From an uncultured Maricaulis sp. (GTDB lineage: Bacteria > Pseudomonadota > Alphaproteobacteria > Caulobacterales > Maricaulaceae): a DNA stretch of 64,000 nt. The stretch's first letter is position 1. Each line of letters begins with the position of its first letter. The notes below the pieces were generated by a model. The model saw only the letters and a program-made list of their open reading frames with translations, was not told the origin of the DNA and did no database searches. Shown piece after piece: positions 28,877 to 40,261 of this stretch. Both the position numbers and the translations under genes were made by a program. The stretch is from contig NZ_CAMYLS010000010.1 in NCBI RefSeq assembly GCF_947259345.1, forward strand, positions 31,185-95,184, read 5' to 3'.

Positions 28877-28959
28877 TGAATGCCACCAAGTGATGTATGG
28901 GCGATCTTGCGCCTTGCGCCAGCCGTTCACAAAGACGGGTATCGCGTCGTCGAGGACTC

Positions 28960-30132
28960 TTACGCTCCGACCTTGCCCTTCAGCTCGCCCACGAACCGGT
29001 CAAAGACGGCGAAACTGTCTTGCGGGCCCGGAGAGGCTTCCGGGTGGTGCTGGACGGCCCAGACGGGCTTGTCGGTCAGCTTGAAGCCGGAATTGGAGCC
29101 GTCAAACAGCGAGACATGGGTCTCTTCGGCATTGGCGGGCAGCGTGCTGCCATCGACGGCAAAGCCGTGATTCATCGACACGATCTCGACCTGGCCTGTT
29201 TCGTGATTCTTGACCGGGTGATTGGCGCCATGATGGCCCTGGGGCATTTTTGCGGTCTTGGCGCCAATGGCCAGGGCCAGCATCTGATGGCCAAGGCAGA
29301 TGCCGAGGGTGGGGATTTTAGCGTCCAGCAGCGCCTTGATGGTGGTGAGGGCATACTTGCCGGTCTCGGCCGGGTCACCCGGGCCGTTGGAGACGACGAC
29401 GCCGTCCGGATTGAGCGCCGTGATCTCGTCGAAGCTGGCCTTGCCCGGCAGGACGGCGACGCGAGCGCCGGCACCGGTCAGAAGGCGCAGGATATTGGCC
29501 TTCACGCCGTAATCGAGCACGACGACACGTGGCCCCGCTTCCGGTCCGACCGCATAACCTTCGCCCAGCGTCCAATTGCCTTCCGTCCACTCACCGCCTT
29601 CGGTGCGGGCGACATCGGCGGCCAGTTCGCGGCCTTCCATGGTCGGCGCGCCGGCGGCGGCCGCCTTGAGGGCGTCGATATCGATATTGCCCGCCGGGTC
29701 ATGGGCGATGGCGCACATCTGCATGCCGTCTTCGCGGATCTTGCGGGTCAGGGCGCGGGTGTCGACGCGGGTCAGGGCGACGATGCCACGGGTGCGCAGC
29801 CATTCTTCGAAGGTCTGCTCGGCGCGCCAGCTCGCCGGCGGCGTGATTTTGGCGCGGCTGATCATGCCAACCGCCGCCTTGCGGGCCGGTTCGGAGGCCG
29901 CTTCCTCGTCCTCGGAATTGGCACCGACATTGCCGACATGGGGGAAGGTGAAGCAGACGACCTGTCCGGCATAGGACGGGTCGGCCAGGATTTCCTGGTG
30001 CCCGGTCATCGCCGTGTTGAAGCAAACCTCGCCCAGAGCGGTTCCGGTCGCACCCGTGCCGTGGCCCAGGAAAACCGTGCCATCGGCAAGCGCCAGCGCG
30101 CCGGTTGGAGTTTGGGTCGGCGTGGACGTCAT
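28960..30132 (-). CDS. carA: Carbamoyl-phosphate synthase small subunit
   Basis: The 390-residue glutamine amidotransferase subunit supplies ammonia to CarB. It has the N-terminal CPSase small-chain domain (GEVCFNTAMTGHQEILADPS), followed by the class I glutaminase domain with its nucleophile Cys in TLGICLGHQMLAL and the His-Glu pair in VQHHPEASPGPQD. The ATG at 30132 gives the normal start; the frame is open a little further upstream. It is on the same strand as carB but separated by 5.4 kb. Confidence 0.96.
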   Translation of the reverse strand: MTSTPTQTPTGALALADGTVFLGHGTGATGTALGEVCFNTAMTGHQEILADPSYAGQVVCFTFPHVGNVGANSEDEEAASEPARKAAVGMISRAKITPPASWRAEQTFEEWLRTRGIVALTRVDTRALTRKIREDGMQMCAIAHDPAGNIDIDALKAAAAGAPTMEGRELAADVARTEGGEWTEGNWTLGEGYAVGPEAGPRVVVLDYGVKANILRLLTGAGARVAVLPGKASFDEITALNPDGVVVSNGPGDPAETGKYALTTIKALLDAKIPTLGICLGHQMLALAIGAKTAKMPQGHHGANHPVKNHETGQVEIVSMNHGFAVDGSTLPANAEETHVSLFDGSNSGFKLTDKPVWAVQHHPEASPGPQDSFAVFDRFVGELKGKVGA

Positions 30133-30352
30133 GACTGTGTCTCCAGGGGTCTCGCGGGGCACCATCACAGCCGCCAGAATCGGTCGACGGCAAGGGGCGG
30201 GTAAACGGGCGCTCTGCTAGACCCTGCGGCGGGCCGGGTCAATAGCGAAGCGATGGCGAAACCCGGCCTCCGACCACGCCTGCACGCCCCGCTTGCAGCC
30301 AGGGCGGGCGGCTCGCGATACTGACCGGCAGAGCAGGGGATCAGCCGTCATC

Positions 30353-32542
30353 ATGAGTGAAGCCGTCAAAGCCTTCATTGCAGAGGGAAATGCCTGCCTG
30401 AAGGCCGGTGACCGCGACGGCGCCGCGCTGGCCTGGTGCCGGGCGCTGGATCTCGATCCGCATCTGGCCAGCGCCCACAACAATCTCGGTGCGGTCAGTC
30501 TGATGGCGGGCCAGCCCTGGCTGGCACTGCCCTGTTTCCTCAACTCCACACGCTTGCGCCCGGACCAGGCCGGCTTCTGGATCGGTCTGGCGCGGACCCT
30601 GGTTGAACTCGGTGAGCCGACCCGGGCGGCGGCCTGTCTCGATCAGGCGCGCGCCCGCCTGCCTGATGACCCATCCCTCAAGGCTGCCGCTGCGCAATAC
30701 CCGGCAGACGATGCCATAAGGGCTCGCTTTGACGGTATGGCGGACCGTTCCGGGCAGACAGCTGCGGCGGATCAGCTGGCGGCTTTGGGCGAGGCGATCG
30801 CGGGGCGCGATGCGGAGCAGCGCTTTGAGGCCGCACAGGCCTTGATCTGGGTCTTGCCCGAGCGGCCCGCCCTCTGGATCACGCTCTCTCGTCTGGCCAT
30901 GGCCTGCGGGCATTGGCAGCAGGCGGAGTTCAATGCCCGGCGAGCGATTGCGCTGGCCCCGGACGAATCCGATGGCTGGTACGCCCTGGCGACCGTCCTG
31001 AGCGACGCCGTGTCCCGCCATGCCGATGTGGACGCGGTCCTGCTTCGCGCGCTGGACCTGTGTGGCCCGCGCCTGAGGCTCGCCCAAGCCTATTGCAATC
31101 ATTGTCTCGCCCAGGGTCGCTCCGACGTGGCGCGCGCCTGGCTCGACAGCCTGCCGGACGCCCGGATTGGCGAGGCGACCCAATGGCACGTGCTTGAAGC
31201 GCGGGTCCTGGATGCGTGCGGTGAGGTCGACGCGGCTGCAGAGGTTTTCCGGACGGCCCTTGCAGACGGTGAGTCACCCGCCAAATTGCTGATCGCCGCC
31301 GCCGTCTACCACGAGCGTGATCTCGACCCAGGCGCCTGGCTGGGCCTGTACAAAGACGCGCAGGCGAGGGGCGCAGATCTCGACCATCCCGATCTTCATC
31401 ACGCCCTCGCCCGCGCCCTGCTGCGGTCTGGCGCTGTTGAACGGGCCGACCAGGCGATCAAGTTGGCGCTTGCCGGCCAGCTCGGGGATGATGCCCGGCG
31501 GGGTGCGAGCTTTGCGGCTGGCCGGATCGCTGACCGTCTGGGTCGCTTTGAAGAGGCTTGGCGCCATTTCGAGGTCGGGAATCGCCTGCTTGAAGCGGGT
31601 TGGGAAGCTGCCGGCCAGTGTGATCACACCCGCCCGCTGGCGCGCCTCGAAAGCCTGACCCGGCGCCTGGACGCGGAAATCGCGTCGGGGACGAAAGCGG
31701 CGATCACGCCAGAGGTGACGCCGGATATGGAGGCGGGCAGCGATCTCGCCTTCCTCGTCGGCTTTCCGCGCTCGGGCACGACGCTTCTGGACAGTGTGTT
31801 GCGATCTCACAGCACCATTAAGGTGGTCGAGGAAAAGCCGATCCTGATTGAGGCCTTGCGCTCGGTGGTTCCGGGCATGGCCGGTGACGAAACAGAGTTC
31901 AGCGAAGCCTGGCTCGACGGCGTCGAGGCGGCGGATGTCGGCGCGCTGCGGACGGCCTACCGGCAACGCCTGGCGCATCATGCCGGCGAGCCGCCGGCCG
32001 GGGTCTGCGTGATCGACAAGCTTCCCCTCAATCTCAATTGGGTCGCGGTGATCCACGGCATCTTCCCGGCGGCCGGTTTCATTCTTGCGCGTCGTCATCC
32101 TCTCGACGTGGCGGTGAGCAATTTCGCCCAGGACTTCGCCCCCAACAATGCGATGATGGTGATGACACGGCTGGAGCGGATTGCGGCCTTCCACGCGGCC
32201 AGCTTCGATCTCTGGGACCGGTTTGTGGCCTGGCGTCAGCCGCGCTGGGCGGATGTGGTCTATGAAGCGCTCATCGATGATCCCGAGACCGCCATTGCGC
32301 CGGTCATGGCGATGCTCGGGCGGGACTGGGAAGCTCAGCAAGCGCGTTTCTTCGAGACCGCCCGGGCCCGCCGCCGAATCTCGACCCCGAGCGCTCACCA
32401 GGTCACCCAGCCGCTTTATACCGGCTCCCGCGACCGCTGGCGGCATTTTGTCGAATTTCTCGACGGGGCGGCCTGCGCGCCCTTGTGGAAGCGGGCGCAA
32501 GTCTGGGGATTTGCAACGGAAACCGGCGACGCGGTCGATTGA
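30353..32542 (+). CDS. TPR-repeat sulfotransferase (Sulfotransfer_3 type)
   Basis: The 729-residue product has N-terminal tetratricopeptide repeats (from AFIAEGNACLKAGDRDGAAL, with a second set at about residues 150-420). A PAPS-dependent sulfotransferase domain follows in the last 280 residues. The cofactor loop is AFLVGFPRSGTTLLDSVLRS near residue 475, and the 3'-phosphate site is near LARRHPLDVAVSNFAQDF. Such proteins sulfate tyrosines or glycans; the substrate here is unknown. No signal peptide is seen. The ATG at 30353 has a short leader. It is divergent from carA. Confidence 0.87.
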   Translation: MSEAVKAFIAEGNACLKAGDRDGAALAWCRALDLDPHLASAHNNLGAVSLMAGQPWLALPCFLNSTRLRPDQAGFWIGLARTLVELGEPTRAAACLDQARARLPDDPSLKAAAAQYPADDAIRARFDGMADRSGQTAAADQLAALGEAIAGRDAEQRFEAAQALIWVLPERPALWITLSRLAMACGHWQQAEFNARRAIALAPDESDGWYALATVLSDAVSRHADVDAVLLRALDLCGPRLRLAQAYCNHCLAQGRSDVARAWLDSLPDARIGEATQWHVLEARVLDACGEVDAAAEVFRTALADGESPAKLLIAAAVYHERDLDPGAWLGLYKDAQARGADLDHPDLHHALARALLRSGAVERADQAIKLALAGQLGDDARRGASFAAGRIADRLGRFEEAWRHFEVGNRLLEAGWEAAGQCDHTRPLARLESLTRRLDAEIASGTKAAITPEVTPDMEAGSDLAFLVGFPRSGTTLLDSVLRSHSTIKVVEEKPILIEALRSVVPGMAGDETEFSEAWLDGVEAADVGALRTAYRQRLAHHAGEPPAGVCVIDKLPLNLNWVAVIHGIFPAAGFILARRHPLDVAVSNFAQDFAPNNAMMVMTRLERIAAFHAASFDLWDRFVAWRQPRWADVVYEALIDDPETAIAPVMAMLGRDWEAQQARFFETARARRRISTPSAHQVTQPLYTGSRDRWRHFVEFLDGAACAPLWKRAQVWGFATETGDAVD

Positions 32543-32801
32543 TCGCAAATGGCCCCGTGGCATTTTCGCAAACCCGGCATTCGATCACGTTTTATCTTCG
32601 GGCTTGATTCTTTGCCGCCGACGGAATAATTCCCGGCCCCTCGTTTCGGAGGCACAAGCCTCAGGCGTGAGTTGCCAGCAAGAAGGCCCCGCATTGTTCG
32701 AAACATTTGGCATCGCATTGCGGGCCCAGGAAAAGTTCTTCACACCGGAGATCTTGTCAGGACGCGCCAAGTCAGGCGCCCGGATAGGTTTGGTTGATAC
32801 A

Positions 32802-33266
32802 ATGTCGCTTCGTGAACGCATCACCACGGATATGAAAACGGCCATGAAGGCCCAGGACAAGTCGCGCCTATCGACGCTGCGACTGATCTCGGCTGCCATC
32901 AAGGATCGCGATATCGCCGCGCGCGCGGAGGACCGCTGCTCCGGCTGCGAGGATACCGAGATCATGACTTTGCTCACCAAGCTGGTGAAGCAGCGCGAGG
33001 AAAGTGCCGCGACCTATGAAAAGGCCGGCCGTCTCGATCTGGCAGAAGCCGAGCGCGCTGAAGCCGATATCGTGCGCGAATTCCTGCCCAAACCGATGGA
33101 TGACGGTGAAATCGCGGATGCGGCCGAGACGGTGGTCAGCGAGCTCGATGCCAGCGGTCTGAAGGATATGGGGCGGTGCATGGGCGAGCTGAAATCGCGC
33201 TATGCCGGCCGCATGGACTTCGCCAAGGCTGGCGCCAAGGTCAAGGACCTGCTCGCCTCAGCCTGA
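32802..33266 (+). CDS. yqeY: GatB/YqeY domain-containing protein
   Basis: The 154-residue product begins MSLRERITTDMKTAMKAQD and has the helical YqeY fold related to the tail domain of GatB (DSRLSTLR-like start, VREFLPKPMDDGEI, and the C-terminal GRMDFAKAGAKVKDLL). The family is suspected to act on tRNA-linked reactions, but no function is proven. It lies 122 bases before dnaG, as in many alphaproteobacteria, where it replaces rpsU in the dnaG-rpoD cluster. The long frame upstream (from 32181) overlaps the sulfotransferase gene and is not used. Confidence 0.92.
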   Translation: MSLRERITTDMKTAMKAQDKSRLSTLRLISAAIKDRDIAARAEDRCSGCEDTEIMTLLTKLVKQREESAATYEKAGRLDLAEAERAEADIVREFLPKPMDDGEIADAAETVVSELDASGLKDMGRCMGELKSRYAGRMDFAKAGAKVKDLLASA

Positions 33267-33388
33267 CCCGCCCCATCCCTGCCATCCGCCAGTCTTGCAT
33301 TGAGGGCGTGACGCGCGGATCAATCGCGCGCATCATGTGCGGCTGATCTGTGTGGGGCGGATCGCGATCACGGAGTGCGTCGACCATC

Positions 33389-35230
33389 ATGCGTCTCAAT
33401 GAGGATTTTATCGACGAGATCAAGGCGCGCGTGCGCCCGTCGGACCTCATTGGCCGCTCGGTCCCACTGAAACGTCAGGGCCGCGAATTCGTTGGACTCT
33501 CGCCCTTCAAGAAAGAGCGTACACCCTCCTTTTTCGTCAATGATGACAAGCGCTTCTATCATTGCTTCGCCTCAGGCAAGCATGGCGATGTCTTCACCTG
33601 GCTCGAAGAAATGGAAGGGCTTTCCTTCATGGAGGCGGCCGAGCGCCTGGCCGGTGAGGCCGGTTTGCGCCTGCCCGAGCCGGACCCCGAGAGCCAACAG
33701 AAGACCCAGCATCGCAAATCCCTGGTCGAGTGGATGGAGAGCGCCCAGACCTTCTTTCTCAGGGCGCTGCGGACGCCGGCCGCCGAAGAGGCGCGGCGCT
33801 ATCTCAAATCGCGCGGCCTGACCGGCGAGGATTGTGTGCGCTACGGCATCGGCTTCGCGCCGGACAGTCGCACTGCCCTGAAGGACGAGCTGATCACCGC
33901 GGGCGCGCCGATCGCCGATCTGGTCGAGTGCGGCCTGTTGATCGAGCCCGATAGTGGCTCACCCTATGATCGCTTCCGCGATCGCATCACCTTCCCCATC
34001 CACGACCCCCGCAATCGGCTGGTCGGCTTTGGTGGGCGCGCCCTTTCCAGGGAAGCGCGGGCAAAATACCTCAATTCGCCCGAGACGCCGATCTTCCACA
34101 AGGGGTCTTTGCTTTATCGCTATCCCGAGGCACGCAAGGCGGCCTCCGACCCCAAGCAGGATATTCGCGGCCTGATCGTCGCCGAAGGCTATCTCGATGT
34201 GATCGCCCTGTCCCGGGCCGGTCTGGAGCATGGTGTGGCGCCGCTCGGGACAGCGATCACCGAGGAGCAAATCCAGCTCTTGTGGCGCGCCGGTGGCGAG
34301 CCCGTCATGTGCCTGGACGGTGACAGTGCCGGCCGCGCCGCCGCCTTCAAGGCCGCCGACCGCGCCCTGCCGCTCCTGCAGCCGGGCAAGACGCTGCGCT
34401 TTGCCTTCATGCCCGACGGCAAGGACCCGGATGACCTCCTGCGCGAGGAAGGCGCAAACGCCCTGCGCGCCATCTTCCGCGAGACCCGGTCCCTGGCGGA
34501 TCTGATCTGGGAACGCGAAGTCCTGGTCGAACCGCTGGACGATCCCGATCGCCGGGCCGGTTTCCGTCGCCGGATACGGGCTCTGGTCGCCCAGATCGCC
34601 GACACGGATATCCGCGAGGAATACAAGCGCGAATTCGACCAGCGCATGGATGCGCTTTTCGGCACCCGGGCGCAGTCCGGGTCGCGCAGTGGCCGCGGTC
34701 CCTGGCGACCGGGCAAGGGCGTTCCACTGGGCGCGAGCGCCGAGCTGCGAAACAAGCAGTCCAGACAGGGAAATCCGACGGCACGGCTGGGTCAGCTTCT
34801 CCTGGTTGCCGCGATTGAATACCCGGAAATTGCGGCCTCTCAGGTCGAATCGCTCGCGCTTTTGCGGTTGGGATCGCTTGACAGGCTGCGCGACGCCGTT
34901 CTAGACGCCTGCTCTTCTGGGCAGTTTGTGCAGACCGACACGCTAAGGGCCGAATTGGCCGATGCCGGATACGCGGCAGAGATGAAGCGGCTGGACGGTG
35001 AGCGCAGACCCATGCGGGCGGAACTGGGCGGTATGGAGGCGTCTCCAGAGGTGAGGGCTGAGGCTTGGAAGCGGCTGGCTCACGCCTATATGGAACGAAG
35101 CGAAGCACAGACACGTCGTGATGAGGCGCGTGCCCGTCTGGACGAAGAACTCAAGCAGGCGGATTCAGAACGCTTTCGGCAGGTGGTCGACGCCTACCGG
35201 TACGAAAGCTCTCGTTCGGAATCTTCCTGA
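33389..35230 (+). CDS. dnaG: DNA primase with degenerate zinc-binding domain
   Basis: The 613-residue primase makes RNA primers at the replication fork. The N-terminal CHC2-type domain aligns well in sequence (GLSPFKKERTPSFFVNDDKR and FYHCFASGKHGD). The four ligands of the E. coli zinc site are S38, K41, C59 and S62 here, so only one cysteine remains and zinc binding is unlikely. Caulobacter-type primases, as I recall, share this loss. The TOPRIM core (VAEGYLDVIALSRAG, EPVMCLDGDSAGRAA) and the C-terminal helicase-binding domain are present. The ATG at 33389 is the start. rpoD follows 52 bases later. Confidence 0.95.
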   Translation: MRLNEDFIDEIKARVRPSDLIGRSVPLKRQGREFVGLSPFKKERTPSFFVNDDKRFYHCFASGKHGDVFTWLEEMEGLSFMEAAERLAGEAGLRLPEPDPESQQKTQHRKSLVEWMESAQTFFLRALRTPAAEEARRYLKSRGLTGEDCVRYGIGFAPDSRTALKDELITAGAPIADLVECGLLIEPDSGSPYDRFRDRITFPIHDPRNRLVGFGGRALSREARAKYLNSPETPIFHKGSLLYRYPEARKAASDPKQDIRGLIVAEGYLDVIALSRAGLEHGVAPLGTAITEEQIQLLWRAGGEPVMCLDGDSAGRAAAFKAADRALPLLQPGKTLRFAFMPDGKDPDDLLREEGANALRAIFRETRSLADLIWEREVLVEPLDDPDRRAGFRRRIRALVAQIADTDIREEYKREFDQRMDALFGTRAQSGSRSGRGPWRPGKGVPLGASAELRNKQSRQGNPTARLGQLLLVAAIEYPEIAASQVESLALLRLGSLDRLRDAVLDACSSGQFVQTDTLRAELADAGYAAEMKRLDGERRPMRAELGGMEASPEVRAEAWKRLAHAYMERSEAQTRRDEARARLDEELKQADSERFRQVVDAYRYESSRSESS

Positions 35231-35234
35231 TGCG

Positions 35235-35240
35235 TATAAT
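35235..35240 (+). promoter_or_regulatory. Candidate -10 box of an rpoD promoter
   Basis: A perfect TATAAT lies 43-48 bases upstream of the rpoD start, just after the dnaG stop. The matching -35 position is poor, so this may be a weak internal promoter in addition to read-through from dnaG. Confidence 0.35.
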
Positions 35241-35282
35241 TCCAATTGCGCGCTCGAGGGCGGCGCGACAAGGGACGAATAA

Positions 35283-37403
<2,121 letters not shown>

Positions 37404-37408
37404 TCTGA

Positions 37409-37436
37409 AAAAGCCGGCCCTTGGGCCGGCTTTTTT
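37409..37436 (+). terminator. Rho-independent terminator of rpoD
   Basis: AAAAGCCGGCCC (37409-37420) pairs with GGGCCGGCTTTT (37423-37434) around a 2-base loop, followed by T residues. It lies immediately after the rpoD stop. Confidence 0.9.
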
Positions 37437-37458
37437 GTGCCCAGTCGCCGACGCTTTT

Positions 37459-37616
37459 CTTCCCCACGCGTGGGGAAGTGGCCCGGTGCAAAGCGCCGGG
37501 TCGATGGGGCGGCCGCAGGCCGGGAGCGGTGCCCGCTTCGATGCTGCGCATCTCAGCCCCTCCGTCCCCGCCTCCGCAAAGCTCCGGCGCGGCCACCTCC
37601 CCACGGTGTGGGGAGG
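37459..37616. repeat. Dispersed-type intergenic palindromic repeat
   Basis: Two related palindromes bracket a G/C-rich stretch. One is 37459-37478 (CTTCCCCACGCGTGGGGAAG, perfect). The other has arms 37596-37604 and 37608-37616 (CCTCCCCAC and GTGGGGAGG). The first ends in GGGGAAGTGGCC and the second begins GGCCACCTCCCC, so the outer parts are inverted copies of each other. This is the form of intergenic repeats common in alphaproteobacterial genomes. It lies between the rpoD terminator and the KAP NTPase start. No gene is seen in the interval. Confidence 0.7.
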
Positions 37617-37688
37617 AAAGGTGCTCGCCAGTCGTGTGTCGGGTCGCTAGGTTGTGGGATGGAAATGGTAAGACATTGGTGAGGGGCG

Positions 37689-40223
37689 ATGGATCACTCA
37701 AAATCTCCAGTTGACCTCGCATCCGCGCTGGACCCCAAGGTTTCTGGCAAGGCCGATGTTCAGGCCTTATCGACACTCGTGGCAAGGCAAGTTCTGAGGC
37801 TGATACCTCTCATCCGGCTCCAGTCCCTAGTGGACCTTCCCGGTTCAGAATTGATGGTCCTATCGTCCATTCGGGCGATGAATGCAGGATGGGCGGTATC
37901 GGTAGGGCTAACGTCCAATGGTGAGCGCGAAAACATACGACTTGCAGGGCTGGCGGCCCAGAAGATGGCCAATTTGGCCACTGACCCGCTTGGGCAAGCG
38001 GTTCAGAATGCCGCGGCGAGCGTAGCGTTTGCGGTTAGCCGCGAGGAAAGCAGCGACCAAGCGCGTCGTGAACTATTGGACTCTGTTCGTTCATCAAAGA
38101 TCGCGATTGCCGAGTCAGACTTTGGCTCGCGAGCTGTTGAAGATTTTCGAATTCAGGAGCGGATTGACCTTCAAGCCTACGATGATGGCGTTGTTGGTAT
38201 GGACTTTGTGCCCATGCCGCTTTGGCAGGCCACACCAGATTGGTTCGATGATTGCTGGTGGGCTCTGCGGGAGCACCTTTTGAGCCGAAAGCGCGAGCGT
38301 TGGGCCGTTTGGACTGATTGGTACGAGGCGAGGGTTCGCGGTGACCCAGTCAATATTGAAGCGGAAGTCGCGAGAGTATTATTTGTTCGGGAGGACGCTT
38401 GGCGGGCGGGGCCAAAGGTCGCCAATGCGCAAATCGCGTCAGTGGTGAATCAGATCCGCGGTCAACCTCAGACCTCGGAACCGTCGAAGGACGAGATTCT
38501 GAAATCGATAAGAAGGATAATAAATGAGGATGACGAAGAAGAGGGAGAAACGGCGAACGAGCAGGACGACCACGAATCCCACAACGATATCAGCCACGGC
38601 CTCGCGGAAGACGCGTCCAGTGCCGAACTCGCGAGCCGACCACCTGAATCCCCGAAGATTACCGACGAGGCGCGAGGCAATCGCGACGCCCCGACCACGG
38701 AAGACCGCCTCGGGCGGCGACCCTTTGCCCACAAGCTGGTCGATCTGGTCGAAGGTTTGAAGGCGGATACGGACGCTTTTGATTTCGCCATTCACATGCA
38801 CGCGCCATGGGGCGTGGGAAAATCCTCTGTTATCGCGATGATGACAGAAATCCTGCAAGACGGCGATCGACAGAACGCCGAAAATTGGGCGGTGTTCACT
38901 TTCAATGCTTGGGAGCACGAACACCGCAAACTGCCATGGTGGCCCTTCTTGCGATTGTTGCGACAGGCTAGCATTGACGAGAAGAATCGCCGGGGCGCCT
39001 GGCATGAAGTCATTTGGACCCGGTTGTGGTGGTGGACGCGGCGTATCGGAGATGTCCTCGCCCCCATTCTGTTTGCTGTTGTCGCAGTTTCCCTACTTTG
39101 CTGGCTGTTGATCTCTCAAGGCCTGTTCGTCACGGACGCGGGTATCGATTGGCCAAAAATTGCCGGTTTGATCGCCGCTGGAACGACATTGTTCGTGACG
39201 TTCACCGCACTTGGTCGTCGTCTTTTATTCGGGGCAAAAGAGCAATCGGATTTCTATTTCAGCCTCAGTCGCAATCCTTGGAAACGGGTCCGCACACGGT
39301 TTCGTCACCTTGCCGGCGGCCTCGCCAGACCAGTATGCATCTTCATCGATGATCTGGACCGGTGCCAGGCCGAATACGTCGTTGACGTGCTGACCGGTAT
39401 CCAGACCCACTTCAGGAAAGACAATGTTGTCTTCGTTGTCGCCGCGGATCGGAAATGGCTCCGAACAAGTTTCGAAACAGCCTTTTGCGATTTTGTTGGC
39501 AAGTCGGGACAGCAGGAAGACCGATTGGGTTACCTCTTTCTGGAAAAGGTGTTCCAGTTGTCGGTGCCTTTGCCACGCATTCCGTCCTACTATCGGGAAG
39601 CTTATATCCGCGAACTTTTGGGCGATGAAGACGCGGAGGAGCCCCCTGACGCGCTGAGCGATTCGAGGGGCTTCGATGAAGCGTTGAAGGTACGGCAGAC
39701 GGAGGGGCGCGCGACCGCGACGCCCCCTGTTGAGACGGCATTGTCTGAAACTGACACGCAGGTACGGCCAACGGTACGAGAAGCCGCAAAAAAAACGGCG
39801 GATGCGCTGGAAAAGAGCGTTTCGCAGACAGAAACCCGCGCAGCCAAGCACAGGCTGCGTGATCTGATCGATTGTTTCCCGGCCAATCCGCGCGTCATCA
39901 AGCGCGTTATTAACGCCTATGGCGTGTACATGTTCGAAGCCTTCTTCGAGGATCTCAATGTGTCGGAAGAACGCCGCAACCTGATCGCGCGCTGGGCTAT
40001 TCTCGAGCAATGCTATCCGGCCCTGATCGATATCCTTGTTGACCAACCTGACCTGGCCAATTGCTTCCATCCGGTAGACGCGGAACGGACGCCGGTTCCG
40101 GACGGGCCCGAGTTTCGGCAATTCTCGGATTTGAGCGCTGTTACGGCCTTGTTTGTCGCAGACGATGTCTTGCATCTGACGCCGGATGTCGTCCGTGAAT
40201 TTACCGAAGGCCAGCGCGGCTAG
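37689..40223 (+). CDS. KAP-family P-loop NTPase with two membrane segments and a PopZ-like motif
   Basis: The 844-residue product has three parts. Residues 1-260 form an unrecognised region with a Trp-rich stretch (WAVWTDWYEARVRG). Residues 263-286 read SEPSKDEILKSIRRIINEDD, then an acidic linker. The KAP NTPase domain follows, with Walker A GVGKSS at 375-380, FNAWEHEHRKLPWW, two membrane helices at about 456-481 and 491-510, and Walker B CIFIDDLDR at 550-558. The helices inserted between Walker A and B are the KAP hallmark. KAP proteins are often linked to phage defence or membrane signalling. The P265-D282 motif closely matches the PopZ N-terminus. Rare codons (ATA, AGA, AGG, ATA, ATA) cluster there, and the gene stands alone. 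Confidence 0.88.
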   Translation: MDHSKSPVDLASALDPKVSGKADVQALSTLVARQVLRLIPLIRLQSLVDLPGSELMVLSSIRAMNAGWAVSVGLTSNGERENIRLAGLAAQKMANLATDPLGQAVQNAAASVAFAVSREESSDQARRELLDSVRSSKIAIAESDFGSRAVEDFRIQERIDLQAYDDGVVGMDFVPMPLWQATPDWFDDCWWALREHLLSRKRERWAVWTDWYEARVRGDPVNIEAEVARVLFVREDAWRAGPKVANAQIASVVNQIRGQPQTSEPSKDEILKSIRRIINEDDEEEGETANEQDDHESHNDISHGLAEDASSAELASRPPESPKITDEARGNRDAPTTEDRLGRRPFAHKLVDLVEGLKADTDAFDFAIHMHAPWGVGKSSVIAMMTEILQDGDRQNAENWAVFTFNAWEHEHRKLPWWPFLRLLRQASIDEKNRRGAWHEVIWTRLWWWTRRIGDVLAPILFAVVAVSLLCWLLISQGLFVTDAGIDWPKIAGLIAAGTTLFVTFTALGRRLLFGAKEQSDFYFSLSRNPWKRVRTRFRHLAGGLARPVCIFIDDLDRCQAEYVVDVLTGIQTHFRKDNVVFVVAADRKWLRTSFETAFCDFVGKSGQQEDRLGYLFLEKVFQLSVPLPRIPSYYREAYIRELLGDEDAEEPPDALSDSRGFDEALKVRQTEGRATATPPVETALSETDTQVRPTVREAAKKTADALEKSVSQTETRAAKHRLRDLIDCFPANPRVIKRVINAYGVYMFEAFFEDLNVSEERRNLIARWAILEQCYPALIDILVDQPDLANCFHPVDAERTPVPDGPEFRQFSDLSAVTALFVADDVLHLTPDVVREFTEGQRG

Positions 40224-40261
40224 GGCTAGCCCCTGTACCGCAACCGTTCCACAAGTCGCCC

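Noticed and set aside
32181..32801. Upstream extension of the YqeY frame
   Set aside because: It overlaps the sulfotransferase gene in another frame and lacks YqeY features; the family start is at 32802.
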